This document shows, piece after piece, positions 18,666-28,768 of a stretch of DNA of 64,000 nt; position 1 is the stretch's first letter; each line of letters opens with the position of its first letter. The DNA lies in NCBI GenBank assembly GCA_963707445.1, contig CAVPPW010000018.1, positions 62,001-126,000 of the forward strand, written 5' to 3'. The notes beneath the pieces were generated by a model. The model did not search any database and was not told the DNA's origin. It saw only the letters and a list, made by a program, of their open reading frames with translations. Source of the DNA: JALORV01 sp963707445 (GTDB lineage Bacteria; Pseudomonadota; Gammaproteobacteria; Burkholderiales; Burkholderiaceae_F). A program made the position numbers and the translations under genes.

Positions 18666-20202
18666 CTTCAGCGAACAAGCTGCTTGCGCTACTGCTGGGC
18701 ACGTTGACCGTGGCGACAGCGTCGGCCGAGGCACCGTTGCAGGTCGGTTCGAAGCGCTTCACCGAGTCCTACATCCTCGGCGAGATCATTGCGCAGACGG
18801 CACAGGGGCCCGGGCGCGACGGCGGCCGCGCACCAGCGCGGAATGGGCAACACAGCCATCCTGCTCAATGCGCTGGAAAGCCGCAGCATCGATGTCTATC
18901 CCGAATACACCGGCACGATCGCGCGCGAGATCCTCAAGCTGCCCGACGTGCCGCCGCTGGCGGAGCTGAATACGCGCTTGGCGCCGCGCGGGTTGGCCGT
19001 GGCGGTGCCGCTGGGCTTCAACAACAGCTACGCGCTTGCAGTGCGCTCGAGCGTTGCACGAGGAAAAGGGCCTCGCCCGCATTTCGGATCTCAAGCAGCA
19101 CCCGGAGCTGCGACTCGGGCTGTCGCAGGAGTTTCTCGGCCGCGCCGATGGTTGGCCCAATCTGCAGCGCGCCTACGGATTGCGCTTTCCCGCCGCCCAA
19201 GGGCCTCGACCACGGGCTCGCCTATGAGGCAATCGCCGGCGGCCAGGTCGACGTGATCGACATCTACACGACGGACGCCAAGCTCGACAAGTACCAGTTG
19301 ACCGTGCTCGAGGACGACCTCGGGTTCTTCCCGCGATACGACGCCGTGCTGTTGTATCGCGCGGACGTGCCGACGCGGTTTCCCAAGGCGTGGGCGGCGC
19401 TGGCGCAGCTCGAGGGCGGCTCGACGACGCGGCGATGCGGCGCCTGAATGCCGCCGCCGAACTCGACGGCAAGGACATTGCTGCCATCGCGTCGACTGGC
19501 TGAGCGCGCGGCCGGTGCAGGCTCAAGGCACGACGTCCGCGTCGGACTCCGCGATGCGACCGACGCTTTGGCAACAACTGTTTGCGCCCGACCTCGGTCG
19601 GCTTGCGCTCGAACATGTTGGACTCGTGTTCGCCGCGCTGGCGGCGAGTTGTGCGATCGGCATCCCGCTGGGCCTGCTGGCCGCGCGGCGCCGGCCGACC
19701 GCGCCGCTGGTCTTCGGTGTGACCGGGGTCATCCAGACGATCCCAGTCGCTGGCCCTGCTGGCATTTCTGATTCCGTTGACCGGACGCATCGGCCTGGTG
19801 CCGGCTTTCATCGCGCTCACGCTGTACGCGCTGCTGCCGATCGTGCGCAACACCCAGGTCGGACTGACGCAGATCCCGCGCGCAATGATTGAAGCGGCGG
19901 AGTCCCTCGGGCTTCGACCCGCGACCATCATGCGGAAGATTGAGCTGCCACTCGCGATGCCCACCTTGCTCGCCGGGATCAAGACCTCTGCCGTCGTGAA
20001 CGTCGGCACGGCGACCATCGCCGCGTTCATCGGCGCTGGAGGGTTCGGCGAGCGCATCGTCACGGGATTGGCGCTGAATGATCAAACGATGCTGTTGGCG
20101 GGTGCGATACCGGTCGCCGTGCTCGCGCTGGCAATACAGGGCGCATTCGATCTGCTGGAGAAACGGGTCGTTCCTGCCGGCCTGCAGATTCGTACCCACT
20201 GA
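18662..20202 (+). CDS. Osmoprotectant/glycine-betaine ABC transporter: binding protein joined to permease (OpuC-OpuB type)
   Basis: The first part (18662 to about 19500) is a periplasmic binding protein. It has a signal peptide (MTSANKLLALLLGTLTVATA), LQVGSKRFTESYILGEIIAQ, GMGNTAILLNALESRSIDVY, PEYTGTIAREILKLPDVPP and GLDHGLAYEAIAGGQVDVID with IYTTDAKLDKY. The second part is a permease: LALEHVGLVFAALAASCAIG, IQTIPSLALLAFLIPLTGR, LPIVRNTQVGLTQIPRAMIE with AAESLGL, and FIGAGGFGERIVTGLALND. At least five single-base shifts break it. In the frame joining DWLSARPVQAQG to SAMRPTLWQQL there is no stop, so the two parts may be one fused polypeptide; otherwise the permease starts at ATG 19556. No ATPase gene is nearby. 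The ligand is a guess from family (quaternary amines). Confidence 0.8.
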
Positions 20203-20405
20203 GGCCCGCCGAGAGTCATGACGTGGTGTTCAAGCGCGGGTCGAAGGTCAGCGCGATTCATCCACATCGAGAGAGTCGGGGCTGATTACATGCGCCGCCT
20301 CAGGCCGTCTCCAGCGGCGGTGGGGCACCGGGAGTAGAAATTGCTCCATTCACCTCCGCCTTGCCCCGGCCAGAAGGCTCGGGCGGTAGCTGAGGAGATC
20401 GTGAA

Positions 20406-20826
20406 ATGACGAAAACCAGTAAATCCTTGCTTGCGGCGGCGGCGGTCCTTGCGATCGGCGCAAGCGGCATCGGCGTCGCATCCGCCGCGGATGTCAAAGT
20501 CAAGCTGACAGGTGCCAACGAAGTGCCCCCGGTGACCACGTCGGCCACCGGTGAGGGCGTGATCATGGTCGCGGATGACGGCGCGGTTTCTGGCAGCGTC
20601 GCAACAAAGGGTAGTCCAGGGCACTGCGGCACACATCCATGTCGGTGCGCCCGGGAAGAACGGGCCGGTTGCGGTGCCGTTCACGAAAGACGGGGACACG
20701 TACAAAGCCCCCGCCGGCGCCAAGTTGAACGCCGATCAGATGAAGGCGTTCAAGTCCGGCGAGCTCTATTTCAATGTGCACAGTGCGGCACACCCCGACG
20801 GTGAGATCCGCGGCCAGTTGAAATAG
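20406..20826 (+). CDS. Secreted CHRD-domain protein
   Basis: Signal peptide MTKTSKSLLAAAAVLAIGAS with a VASA-A cleavage region. A CHRD domain follows: VKVKLTGANEVPPVTTSATG, then after a one-base shift near 20608, GTAAHIHVGAPGKNGPVAVP and the close ELYFNVHSAAHPDGEIRGQL. The NEVPP start and the HPxGEIRGQ end are the usual markers of this domain. About 139 residues, a single domain. GAGGAGATC precedes the ATG. CHRD domains occur in exported bacterial proteins whose function is unknown; the name comes from chordin. Confidence 0.85.
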
Positions 20827-20873
20827 ATTCGTTGGCACGGCTGCGACGGCGCACCGGCTCCGCCGCAGCCTTC

Positions 20874-20984
20874 AGTCAGCAGTGCGAGGCGCTCGAAACT
20901 CGCCGGCTCGCGGATCGTTGCCAGCAGTCACATCCAGGCGCTTGGATCACGCCGCACGAACTGCGGCCAGCCGGCGATCTGCGC
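20874..20984 (-). pseudogene. Remnant copy of the 3' end of the HExxH gene at 22285-23103
   Basis: The minus strand reads AQIAGWPQFVRRDPSAWM, a TGA (20928-20930), then LLATIREPASFERLALLT. The intact gene 1.3 kb away ends AQVAGWLQFVRRNPSAWMWL and then LATIREQANFEPLALLT, so 30 of 37 codons agree and a Trp codon became TGA. The similarity stops just upstream of the Ala codon. This is a decayed partial duplication rather than an indel artefact. Confidence 0.75.
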
Positions 20985-21030
20985 GTGGTGCCGCCGTGCA
21001 GGCGTGAACGCGTTTTATGTGGTTCGCTGT

Positions 21031-21492
21031 CTAGCGCAGATTGTGTTGGGCAACGAGGCTGATTTCCGCGACCGAAGCTTCCCCGCACTCAGCGCCGTTG
21101 ACATCCATTCCGCCGCTCGCACCGCCCGAGCAGAAAGCTTCCGACCCGATTTCGGTCTTTGCGGTTTTCGCAGACATGCCCGGCGGTGCCGCGGCCCGAT
21201 CCTTCTTGCTTGCCGGGACTGCTATTGCGGCAGGCGTAGATTTTTGACCCGACACCTGCGTCAAACGAATCGCAGGGTGCTTCGCCGAGGCCAGCACTCT
21301 GCCGAGTTGGATGACTTGTGCCGGCGGGCTGGTCGCTGGACCGGTGATAAGGGCAGCGACCTCGCTGGGCCAATTGCACTCGTTGCCGGTGGCGTCGATA
21401 CCGCCATCGTTGCCGCCCGAACACATTTGGGCGTGCACAGGTCCGGCCAGAACTGCAGCGAGTGCCAATGAGAACATCCGAACTCGGTTCAT
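21031..21492 (-). CDS. Small secreted protein with two CSGGxxGGxDxxGxEC repeats
   Basis: 153 residues, intact, with signal peptide MNRVRMFSLALAAVLAGPVH ending at the HAQ site. Immediately after it comes MCSGGNDGGIDATGNECN, and near the C-terminus FCSGGASGGMDVNGAECG, two copies of a Cys-Gly-Asp motif about 95 residues apart. The middle is Ala/Lys/Pro-rich (SGQKSTPAAIAVPASKKDRA). Each repeat has two Cys, which could form one disulphide per repeat or bind a metal together with the Asp. The ribosome-binding site is GGGAG. I do not recognise a named family, although similar CSGG-Asp-Asn-Cys tails occur in small exported proteobacterial proteins. Confidence 0.7.
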   Translation of the reverse strand: MNRVRMFSLALAAVLAGPVHAQMCSGGNDGGIDATGNECNWPSEVAALITGPATSPPAQVIQLGRVLASAKHPAIRLTQVSGQKSTPAAIAVPASKKDRAAAPPGMSAKTAKTEIGSEAFCSGGASGGMDVNGAECGEASVAEISLVAQHNLR

Positions 21493-21920
21493 TTGAATCT
21501 CCCAGATCCAGTCGGGTCGAAGCGGCCAGCGGTTCCCAGCTCCAAGACTTTCACAAGACTGTAGGAGCGTGCTCGAACCTTAGCGCCGGACGATTCTTCA
21601 CTCGCGACGTGAATATCGGACAGAGCCTCTGCGACGTGGGTGTGTCCTGCCTATTCGCAGGGTTCGCCTGACTTGTCCGACTCGGCCGACGCACACCGTG
21701 ATCGCCATCACCTTGATGTGTTCGTGCTGAAACCGGCAACTGCGAACGGACTCAGCGCTCCGTACAGAACGCACGAGTGCAGCGGGCAAGTTAGTTGCTT
21801 CAATCGCAGCGGTGTGCCCGAAAGCGCGGTCGTCGGCATCGTTGGGTGCGACGTTGGTAGCGGGTTCATCGGTCGGCACATTGTTCTGGCTGCCTTATCG
21901 CTCACGATTTGGGAGATGCA
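21493..21920. other. 428-base divergent intergenic region
   Basis: It separates the minus-strand CSGG-repeat gene from the plus-strand lipoprotein gene, so it should hold two promoters. Both genes carry the same ribosome-binding string GGGAGAT shortly before the start. No gene, strong hairpin or repeat is evident inside. Confidence 0.5.
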
Positions 21921-22179
21921 ATGAAGCGATTCATTTCCATTCTTGCGACCTCCAGCGCGCTCGATTTTCGCCGCCGGATGTAATAAGCCTGACAACACTC
22001 CTCCTCCGGCGCCGACCGCAGCGCCGTCAGCGCAGACTGCGCAAGATGCTCCACCGGCGACGCCTGCGCCGCCGCCGATGCCCCCTCCCAATGCGCCGAA
22101 GAATGAGTCGCCCGACCCCAAACCGGGACAGGCGAATGATCATTCAAGCCCGGAATTCAAGGCAGGCGGCAAGAAGTAG
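21921..22179 (+). CDS. Small proline-rich lipoprotein
   Basis: From ATG 21921 (preceded by GGGAGAT) the frame reads MKRFISILATSSAL. After removal of one extra G near 21965 it continues IFAAGCNKPDNTPPPAP. FAAGC is a good lipobox, so the mature protein would begin with a lipidated Cys. The rest is a Pro/Ala-rich, low-complexity tail (APPPMPPPNAPKNESPDPKP) ending FKAGGKK, about 85 residues in all. It is probably an outer-membrane-anchored flexible peptide; no known family. Confidence 0.65.
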
Positions 22180-22284
22180 ATTTGCTGTTCCTGCCCACAG
22201 CTGACGCGCCTGCGTGCCGGCAGGCTGTGCTGCTCGTGACTCCTTGGCGTGCCTGCGCCGGCGCAGCGCGCGCCGCCGCGGCCG

Positions 22285-23103
22285 TTAAGTCAGCAGCGCA
22301 AGGGGCTCGAAGTTGGCCTGCTCGCGGATCGTCGCCAGCAGCCACATCCACGCGCTCGGATTGCGCCGCACGAACTGCAGCCAGCCGGCGACCTGCGCCG
22401 CGACGAATCGCTCGCGCGTATCGCGCACGCGCAGCCGCGCGTCCGCATGAATTGCGTGGGTGACTTCGTGGACGAAGACGACGGCTCGCTGCGGACCATG
22501 CAGGCACTCGTACAGTTCGACCAGATGTCCATTCTTGGTCGAGCTGAAGTAGCCGTCGACGCTGTGGCGCGTCGCGATCCGATGGCTCAGCGGCGCGAAG
22601 CGCGCGACGCGGTGGCCGACCAGGACCGCCTTGGGCACGTGCAGCGGCGACCGGTGTTTGCCGGACGCGGCGGACTCGAAACGGGCGCCGGGCTTGACCG
22701 CCGTTGCGAGCAAGCGATTGAACCAGATCCAGACCTCGTGATTCTGCTGCGCGAATGACACGAGACCGGCCGCCAGGCTCTGGGTGAACGCCTCCTCGAT
22801 GCATCCGGTCTGGCATCCGGCCGCCTTGTGGATCAGGCGCACGATCGCGTTCAGAAACTGGTAGGCGAGTCGCTCGCCGGTCAGCGATTCGTGCAACCAG
22901 ACGATGCCCTGGCTGAGCTCATATTCCATCAGCCGGCGGCGCGCACGCATCCGCTCACGCGGCGCGTGGACGATCGCCACACGAAAGGGACCCACCGACA
23001 CGTGCAGTGGAAATGCCGCTTCAGCGGGGGGCTGGATCGGGCGGAAGCGAAACGCGACCGGACGAAAGGTCCGACCAGCCGGTAGAACAACAGCGGAGCG
23101 CAT
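22285..23103 (-). CDS. Uncharacterised protein with an HExxH zinc-protease-like motif
   Basis: 272 residues from ATG 23101-23103, intact, without a signal peptide. Around residue 210 it has VVFVHEVTHAIHADARLRVR: HEVTH is a perfect HExxH, the zinc site of metallopeptidases, with hydrophobic residues before it as usual. A third ligand (Glu/Asp) could be among the residues after it. Earlier conserved-looking blocks are GIVWLHESLTGERLAYQFLN, KAAGCQTGCIEEAFTQSLAA, and a Trp/Phe-rich C-terminus. A partial decayed copy of its 3' end is at 20874-20984. I do not recognise the family. Peptidase activity is an inference from one motif. Confidence 0.6.
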   Translation of the reverse strand: MRSAVVLPAGRTFRPVAFRFRPIQPPAEAAFPLHVSVGPFRVAIVHAPRERMRARRRLMEYELSQGIVWLHESLTGERLAYQFLNAIVRLIHKAAGCQTGCIEEAFTQSLAAGLVSFAQQNHEVWIWFNRLLATAVKPGARFESAASGKHRSPLHVPKAVLVGHRVARFAPLSHRIATRHSVDGYFSSTKNGHLVELYECLHGPQRAVVFVHEVTHAIHADARLRVRDTRERFVAAQVAGWLQFVRRNPSAWMWLLATIREQANFEPLALLT

Positions 23104-23354
23104 CAGGATTGCAGATCGGATTTGGTTCGCACGGCGAGGATCGTACGGGGCTGCGCCTATGGTGACATGACTTGTCCACACGACCCCCCAAGCACGTGAT
23201 GCGACTGGAATCTCGGCTCGATCGGAGCCTCTCGCACGGATTCGGTGCCGTACAACCGGCCGAGGCGGGCAGCGGCGGAAGTGAGTGCTCATGGAAGGCG
23301 TTCGTCAACGACCCGGTGGCTCCCTCGAGAGACCCAAGCGGCCCCATGGGTCGT

Positions 23355-23734
23355 CTACTTCGGTCGGGCCGAAAGCTCCGGCGTGGCCGGCGGGACGAGC
23401 ATACGCAGAACGGCTGATAGCCGATCGAGTAGTTCGCGCACGTCGACACGAATCAAGTCCGCGTCGAGCAACGCAGCGGCGTTAACGCGTTCGTGCGCCC
23501 ACTGCGACTGTTCCTGAACCTGCGCGCGCCGGCGTACTTGGCGACGCTCAGCACCCGGTCCGCCGACAGCACCTTGCCGATCGGCGAGGCGACGTCGCAT
23601 TCCAGCGCGATGAATTCGCGATCAAACCAATCACGTGCGGCTTCGCGAGTCTGCGCGGCGCGATCGGCGGCCGAGAGCTTCAGCTCGAATTCCTGGCCCG
23701 CGCCGAAGCTCACGATGACCTGCCCTGGGTGCAT
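23355..23734 (-). CDS. Hypothetical protein, about 125 residues
   Basis: ATG 23732-23734 follows AGGAAGGAAC, a strong ribosome-binding site. The N-terminal half reads MHPGQVIVSFGAGQEFELKL, then REAARDWFDREFIALECDVA and SPIGKVLSADRVLSVAKYAG. After a one-base shift near 23525 it continues VQEQSQWAHERVNAAALLDA, DLIRVDVRELLDRLSAVLRM and ends ELSARPK. Soluble, mixed alpha/beta composition, no transmembrane segment. No family recognised. The 23104-23354 and 23735-23997 gaps on either side show no gene. Confidence 0.55.
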
Positions 23735-23997
23735 GGAGTTCCTTCCTATTTCTTGTTGCGCTCACGAGCGCGCGTCGAGTCCGCTTTGCGCGCAGCACGT
23801 GCTGCAGTTGCGGTCTCGCAGCGCCGCCGCTGCGAATCCGGCGCCCGGCCCCCACATATGAGCGAATTCTAGTCACCCGCCAGCAACTCGACCGTGCTTG
23901 CCAAGTGTTTGCCACCGACAGGGCCGCGCCGCAGAATCGCCGACGCAATGGACCACTTCCGAAATGAACGCGGCTAAGCCACAGCCTTTCGAGGATT

Positions 23998-26900
23998 TTG
24001 CCGGTGCACAGGACGCAGTCGCCGCTGCGCGCGGCGATCACGGCTGCGACGCGTCGGCCCGAGCCGGAGTGCGTTGCCGCGCTGATCGATGCGGCGCGGC
24101 TGCCGGAGCGCGAGGCGGCGGCGGCGCATGCGCTGGCGAGTACGTTGGCGAGCCGGCTGCGCGCGCGCAAGGTCGGCGTCGGACGCGAAGGGCTCGTGCA
24201 GGGCCTGATGCAGGAATTCTCGCTGTCGTCGCAGGAAGGTGTCGCGCTGATGTGTCTCGCAGAGGCGCTGCTGCGCATCCCGGACACGGCCACGCGCGAC
24301 GCGCTGATCCGCGACAAGATCGGCGATGCGGACTGGGAATCGCACGTCGGGCGCAGTCGATCGCTGTTCGTCAATGCGGCCACCTGGGGCCTGCTGCTGA
24401 CGGGCAAGCTCGTGTCGACGCACACCGAGCGCGGACTGGCGAGTGCGCTCACGCGCATCGTTGCGCGCAGCGGCGAGCCGCTGATCCGCCGCGGCGTCGA
24501 CATGGCGATGCGCCTGATGGGCGAGCAATTCGTCACCGGCGAGACGATCGGCGCGGCGCTGACGCACGCGCGCCGCCGCGAAGCCGAAGGCTTCACGTAT
24601 TCCTACGACATGCTCGGCGAGGCCGCGGTCACCGCCGAGGATGCGCAGCGCTACTTCGTGGCCTACGAGGAGGCGATCCACGCGATCGGCCAGGCGGCCG
24701 CCGGGCGCGGCTTGTTTGAAGGCCCGGGCATTTCGCTGAAGCTCTCGGCGCTGCATCCGCGCTACAGCCGGGCCCAGCGCGCACGCGTCATGGCCGAACT
24801 TGTATCCGCGCCTGCTGCACCTCACGCAGCTGGCGCGGCGCTACGACATCGGGCTGAACATCGACGCCGAGGAAGCCGACCGCCTCGAGATCTCGCTCGA
24901 CCTGCTGGAGCGGCTGTGCCATGAGCCGCAGCTGGCCGGCTGGAACGGTATCGGCTTCGTCGTGCAGGCCTACATGAAGCGCGCGCCCGCGGTGGTCGAC
25001 TTCGTGATCGATCTCGCGCGCCGGTCGCGGCACCGGATCATGGTGCGGCTGGTCAAGGGCGCCTACTGGGACTCGGAGATCAAACGCGCCCAGGTCGACG
25101 GGCTCGAGGATTTTCCGGTCTTCACGCGCAAGGTGCATTCGGACATTGCCTACCTCGCCTGCGCGCGCAGGCTGCTGGCGGCGCCCGACGCCGTGTACCC
25201 GCAGTTCGCAACGCACAACGCGCACACGCTGGCTGCGATTTATCAGATGGCCGGGCCCGAGTTTCGCGTCGGCCAGTACGAGTTCCAGTGCCTGCACGGC
25301 ATGGGCGAGCCGCTGTACGAGCAGGTCGTCGCGCGCGACGCAGGTGGGCTGGCGCGACCGTGCCGGATCTATGCGCCGGTCGGCACGCACGAGACGCTGC
25401 TCGCGTACCTGGTGCGCCGGCTGCTGGAAAACGGCTCGAACAGTTCGTTCGTGAACCGCATCGCCAACGAGGCGGTGCCGATCGACGAACTGGTGGCCGA
25501 TCCGGTCGCGATCGTCGAGCAGCAGGCGCGTGCCGACGGGCATGCTGGGCCTGCCGCATCCGGCGATCGCATTGCCGCCGCGGCTGTTCGGCGCTGCGCG
25601 GCTCAATTCGCTGGGCCTCGACCTGGCGAATGAGCAGCAACTGGCGCTGCTGACGACCGCGCTGCAGGCGAGCGCGACGCGCGCATGGCGCGCCGAGCCC
25701 GATGCTCGCGGCCCCGTACCGCTGCGGAGAAGCGGATCGTAGCTCGAGGTCTGCAATCCGGCCGACCGGCGCGATCGTGTCGGCACGGTCGTCGAGGCGA
25801 ACGCCGCCGATGTCGACGCGGCGATGGCCGCGGCAGTCGACGGCGCGAAGCGCTGGAGTCGCGTGCCGCGACGGAGCGTGCCGCGGTCCTGGAGCGTGCG
25901 GCCGACGCGCTGGAGGCGCAGATGCCGTCGCTGCTCGGGCTCATCGTGCGCGAGGCCGGAAAGACCTGCGCCAACAGCGTCGGCGAGGTGCGCGAAGCCG
26001 TCGACTTCCTGCGCTACTACGCGGCAGCAGGCGCGCGCCGAACTCGCAGATGTCGGACCATGCGCCGTTGGGGCCGGTCGTCTGCATCAGCCCGTGGAAT
26101 TTTCCGCTGGCGATCTTCACCGGACAGGTCGCCGCGGCGCTCGCGGCCGGCAACAGCGTGCTCGCGAAGCCCGCCGAGCAGACGCCGCTGATCGCGGCCC
26201 AGGCCGTGGCGCTGCTGCATGCGGCCGGCGTGCCCGCGGACGCGCTGCAGTTTCTCCCCGGCCGCGGCGAGGTGGTCGGTGCCCGTCTCGTTGCCGATGC
26301 GCGCGTGCGCGGCGTGATGTTCACCGGATCAACCGACGTCGCGCGACTGCTGCAGCGCAGCCTGGCCGGGCGGCTCGACGAGCGCGGGCGGCCGATTCCG
26401 CTGATCGCCGAAACCGGCGGGCAGAACGCGATGGTCGTCGATTCCTCCGCGCTGCCGGAGCAGGTCGTCGCGGACGTGATGGCGTCGGCGTTCGACAGCG
26501 CGGGGCAGCGCTGCTCGGCGCTGCGCGTGCTCTGCGTCCAGGACGATATCGCCGATCGCATCGTGCCGATGCTCGAGGGCGCGATGCGTGAATGGCAGGT
26601 CGGCACGCCTGATCGGCTGGCGACCGACATGGGGCCCGTGATCGACGAGGAGGCGCGGACGAATATCGAGTCTCATATCGCGGCGATGCGCGCACGAGGC
26701 CGGCGCGTGTTCCAGCCGCCATCGCCGCGCCGATCGCGATGCGGCCGCACGGCAGCTTCGTTCCGCCGACGCTGATCGAGATCGACTCGATCGCCGAGTT
26801 GACGCGCGAGGTGTTCGGACCGGTCTTGCATCTGCTGCGCTACCGGCGCACGGCGCAGCAGGACCTCGTCGATGCGATCAACGCGACCGGATACGGCCTG

Positions 26901-27725
26901 ACGCTCGGGGTTCATTCGCGCATCGACGAGACGATCGACGCGATCGTCGAGCGTGCGCATGTCGGCAACCAGTACGTCAATCGCAACATGATCGGGGCCG
27001 TGGTCGGCGTGCAGCCGTTCGGCGGCGACGGACTGTCGGGCACGGGACCGAAGGCCGGCGGGCCGCTTTACCTGCAGGCGGCTGCTGAGTGATCCGCCGG
27101 GCGCGCGCGGCATGCGATGACGCCGCGGCGGCGAACGAGGTCGCGTCGGCCGCAGCGCGCGCGCTGCTCGCGCCGCTGCGTCGCCTTGCGCGCAAGCATC
27201 GCGACGAAGGATCGGCCGATCCGCTGGTCGCAGTCTGTGATGCGCTGGCTTCGAGAATTCGCCGCTCGGCGCGGTGATACGCTGCCGGGCCGACCGGCGA
27301 GCGCAATACCTATGCGCTGGTGCCGCGGCACGGCGATCCTCGCGGTTGCCGACGAAACCGATGATCGGCTGTTCCAGCTCGCGCATGTGCTCGCGGCTGG
27401 TGCGCGCGCGATCTGGCCCGCGGATGCAGCGCGACAGCGAACTGCACTCGCGAGCTTCCCGCAGACGTGCGCGCCCGTATCGATCTGGCTCAGGACCGCT
27501 GGCCGCCGAGTTCGAGCTGGCGCTGGTGCAGGCCGACGCCGACACGATCCGCGATTGGAGTCGGCGGCTGGCCGACCGGCCCGGGGCGGTCGTTACCCTG
27601 CACGCCTGCGCGCCGGGCGAGCGCAAGCCGGCGCTTACCCGCTCGAATGGCTGCTGGTCGAACGCAGCGTCTCGGTCAACACTGCTGCGGCCGGCGGCAA
27701 CGCGAGCCTGATGACGCTCGGCTAA
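23998..27725 (+). CDS. putA: Bifunctional proline dehydrogenase / L-glutamate gamma-semialdehyde dehydrogenase PutA
   Basis: Oxidises proline to glutamate in two steps (FAD-dependent, then NAD-dependent). The N-terminal alpha domain (MPVHRTQSPLRAAITAATRR) is followed by the proline dehydrogenase barrel (FEGPGISLKLSALHPRYSRA, MVRLVKGAYWDSEIKRAQVD, QFATHNAHTLAAIYQMAGPE, CLHGMGEPLYEQVV). The aldehyde dehydrogenase has VVCISPWNFPLAIFTGQVAA, IAETGGQNAMVVDSSALPEQ and catalytic-Cys region SAGQRCSALRVLCVQDD. The C-terminal ALDH-like tail domain ends SVNTAAAGGNASLMTLG. At least seven single-base shifts interrupt it. Total about 1240 residues. There is no ribbon-helix-helix at the N-terminus, so this is a PutA without the transcriptional repressor function. 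Stands alone. Confidence 0.9.
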
Positions 27726-27746
27726 GCTCGCCGCATCGCGTGGACA

Positions 27747-28642
27747 TCAGGCCGCCGCGTCGAGCGACCGGCCGCAGGCCTGGCAGAAGCGCGCGTGCCC
27801 GGAATGATCGGTGCTTCCGCAGCCGGCGCAGCGACGTGCGGGCTCGCGCTCGCGGAAGCGCTGACTGGTCATTTCCGCCGTGACGATGCCAGTCGGCACT
27901 GCCAGCACGCCCCAGCCGAGCAGCATGCTGAAGCTCGCGATCGCGCGGCCCAGGTCGGTCTGCGGAGTGATGTCGCCGAAACCGACCGTCGTCACCGTCG
28001 TGATCGCCCAGTAGACCGACATCGGGATGCTGGTGAAGCCGTTTTCTGGCCCCTCGACCAGGTACATCACGGTGCCGATCAGCACGACCATCATGAAGAC
28101 CGTGCCGATGAAGACGAAGATCTTGCGCCGACTGGCATGCAGCGCACTCCCGAGCCGGCGGTATTCGTAGATGTACTCGGTGAGCTTGAGAATTCGAAAG
28201 ACCCGCAGCAGACGCAGCAGCCGGATGTCGATCAGCGAATGCACGCCCGGCAACGACGAGCGCCAGGTAGGTCGGCAGCACCGACAGCAGGTCAACGATG
28301 CCGAAGAAGCTCCGGCCGTACCGAACCGGTCGCTGCACGCAGGCCAGCCGCGCGAGATATTCGACGGTGAAGAGCAGCGTGAAACCCCACTCGAGCCAAT
28401 CGAAGAGTCGGCCATAGCGCGCCGAGATCCCTGCCACGCTGTCCAGCATGACCACGGTGACGCTGGCCAGGATCACAAAGAGCAGCGCGATGTCGAAGGT
28501 CCGGCCGGCGCTGTGTGTCCGATTCGAAAATCACGACGAAGAACCGGCGCCGCCAACCGGTTGGCGGGATGCCGAATTTCCGCGCTTCGGAGGATTCGCC
28601 TTCGCGTTCGGCGGCAGCGACTGATGAGGAATTCGGAACCAT
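27747..28642 (-). CDS. Voltage-gated potassium channel with C-terminal zinc ribbon
   Basis: Six-helix ion-transport protein. S1-S3 are in FDIALLFVILASVTVVMLDS and FTLLFTVEYLARLACVQ. S4 is a voltage sensor, IDIRLLRLLRVFRILKLTEY, with Arg about every third residue. The pore helix and filter are YWAITTVTTVGFGDITPQTD (TTVGFGD). S6 is GWGVLAVPTGIVTAEMT. The cytoplasmic tail CAGCGSTDHSGHARFCQACG has two CxxC pairs, a zinc ribbon. Two one-base shifts, near 28240 and 28510, break the frame. The start at ATG 28640-28642 is tentative and gives about 298 residues, in the family range. Confidence 0.87.
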
Positions 28643-28768
28643 TGCGCGCGTTCTTGTCACCGGCGCGCAGGATAGTCCAGCGGCCGTCGCATACTCCTCG
28701 GCAAACCGGACGCCGGGGTCGCGCGATGTCGCGCCGGACGCCGTCGCCTGCAATGAGCGGCGGACGGC

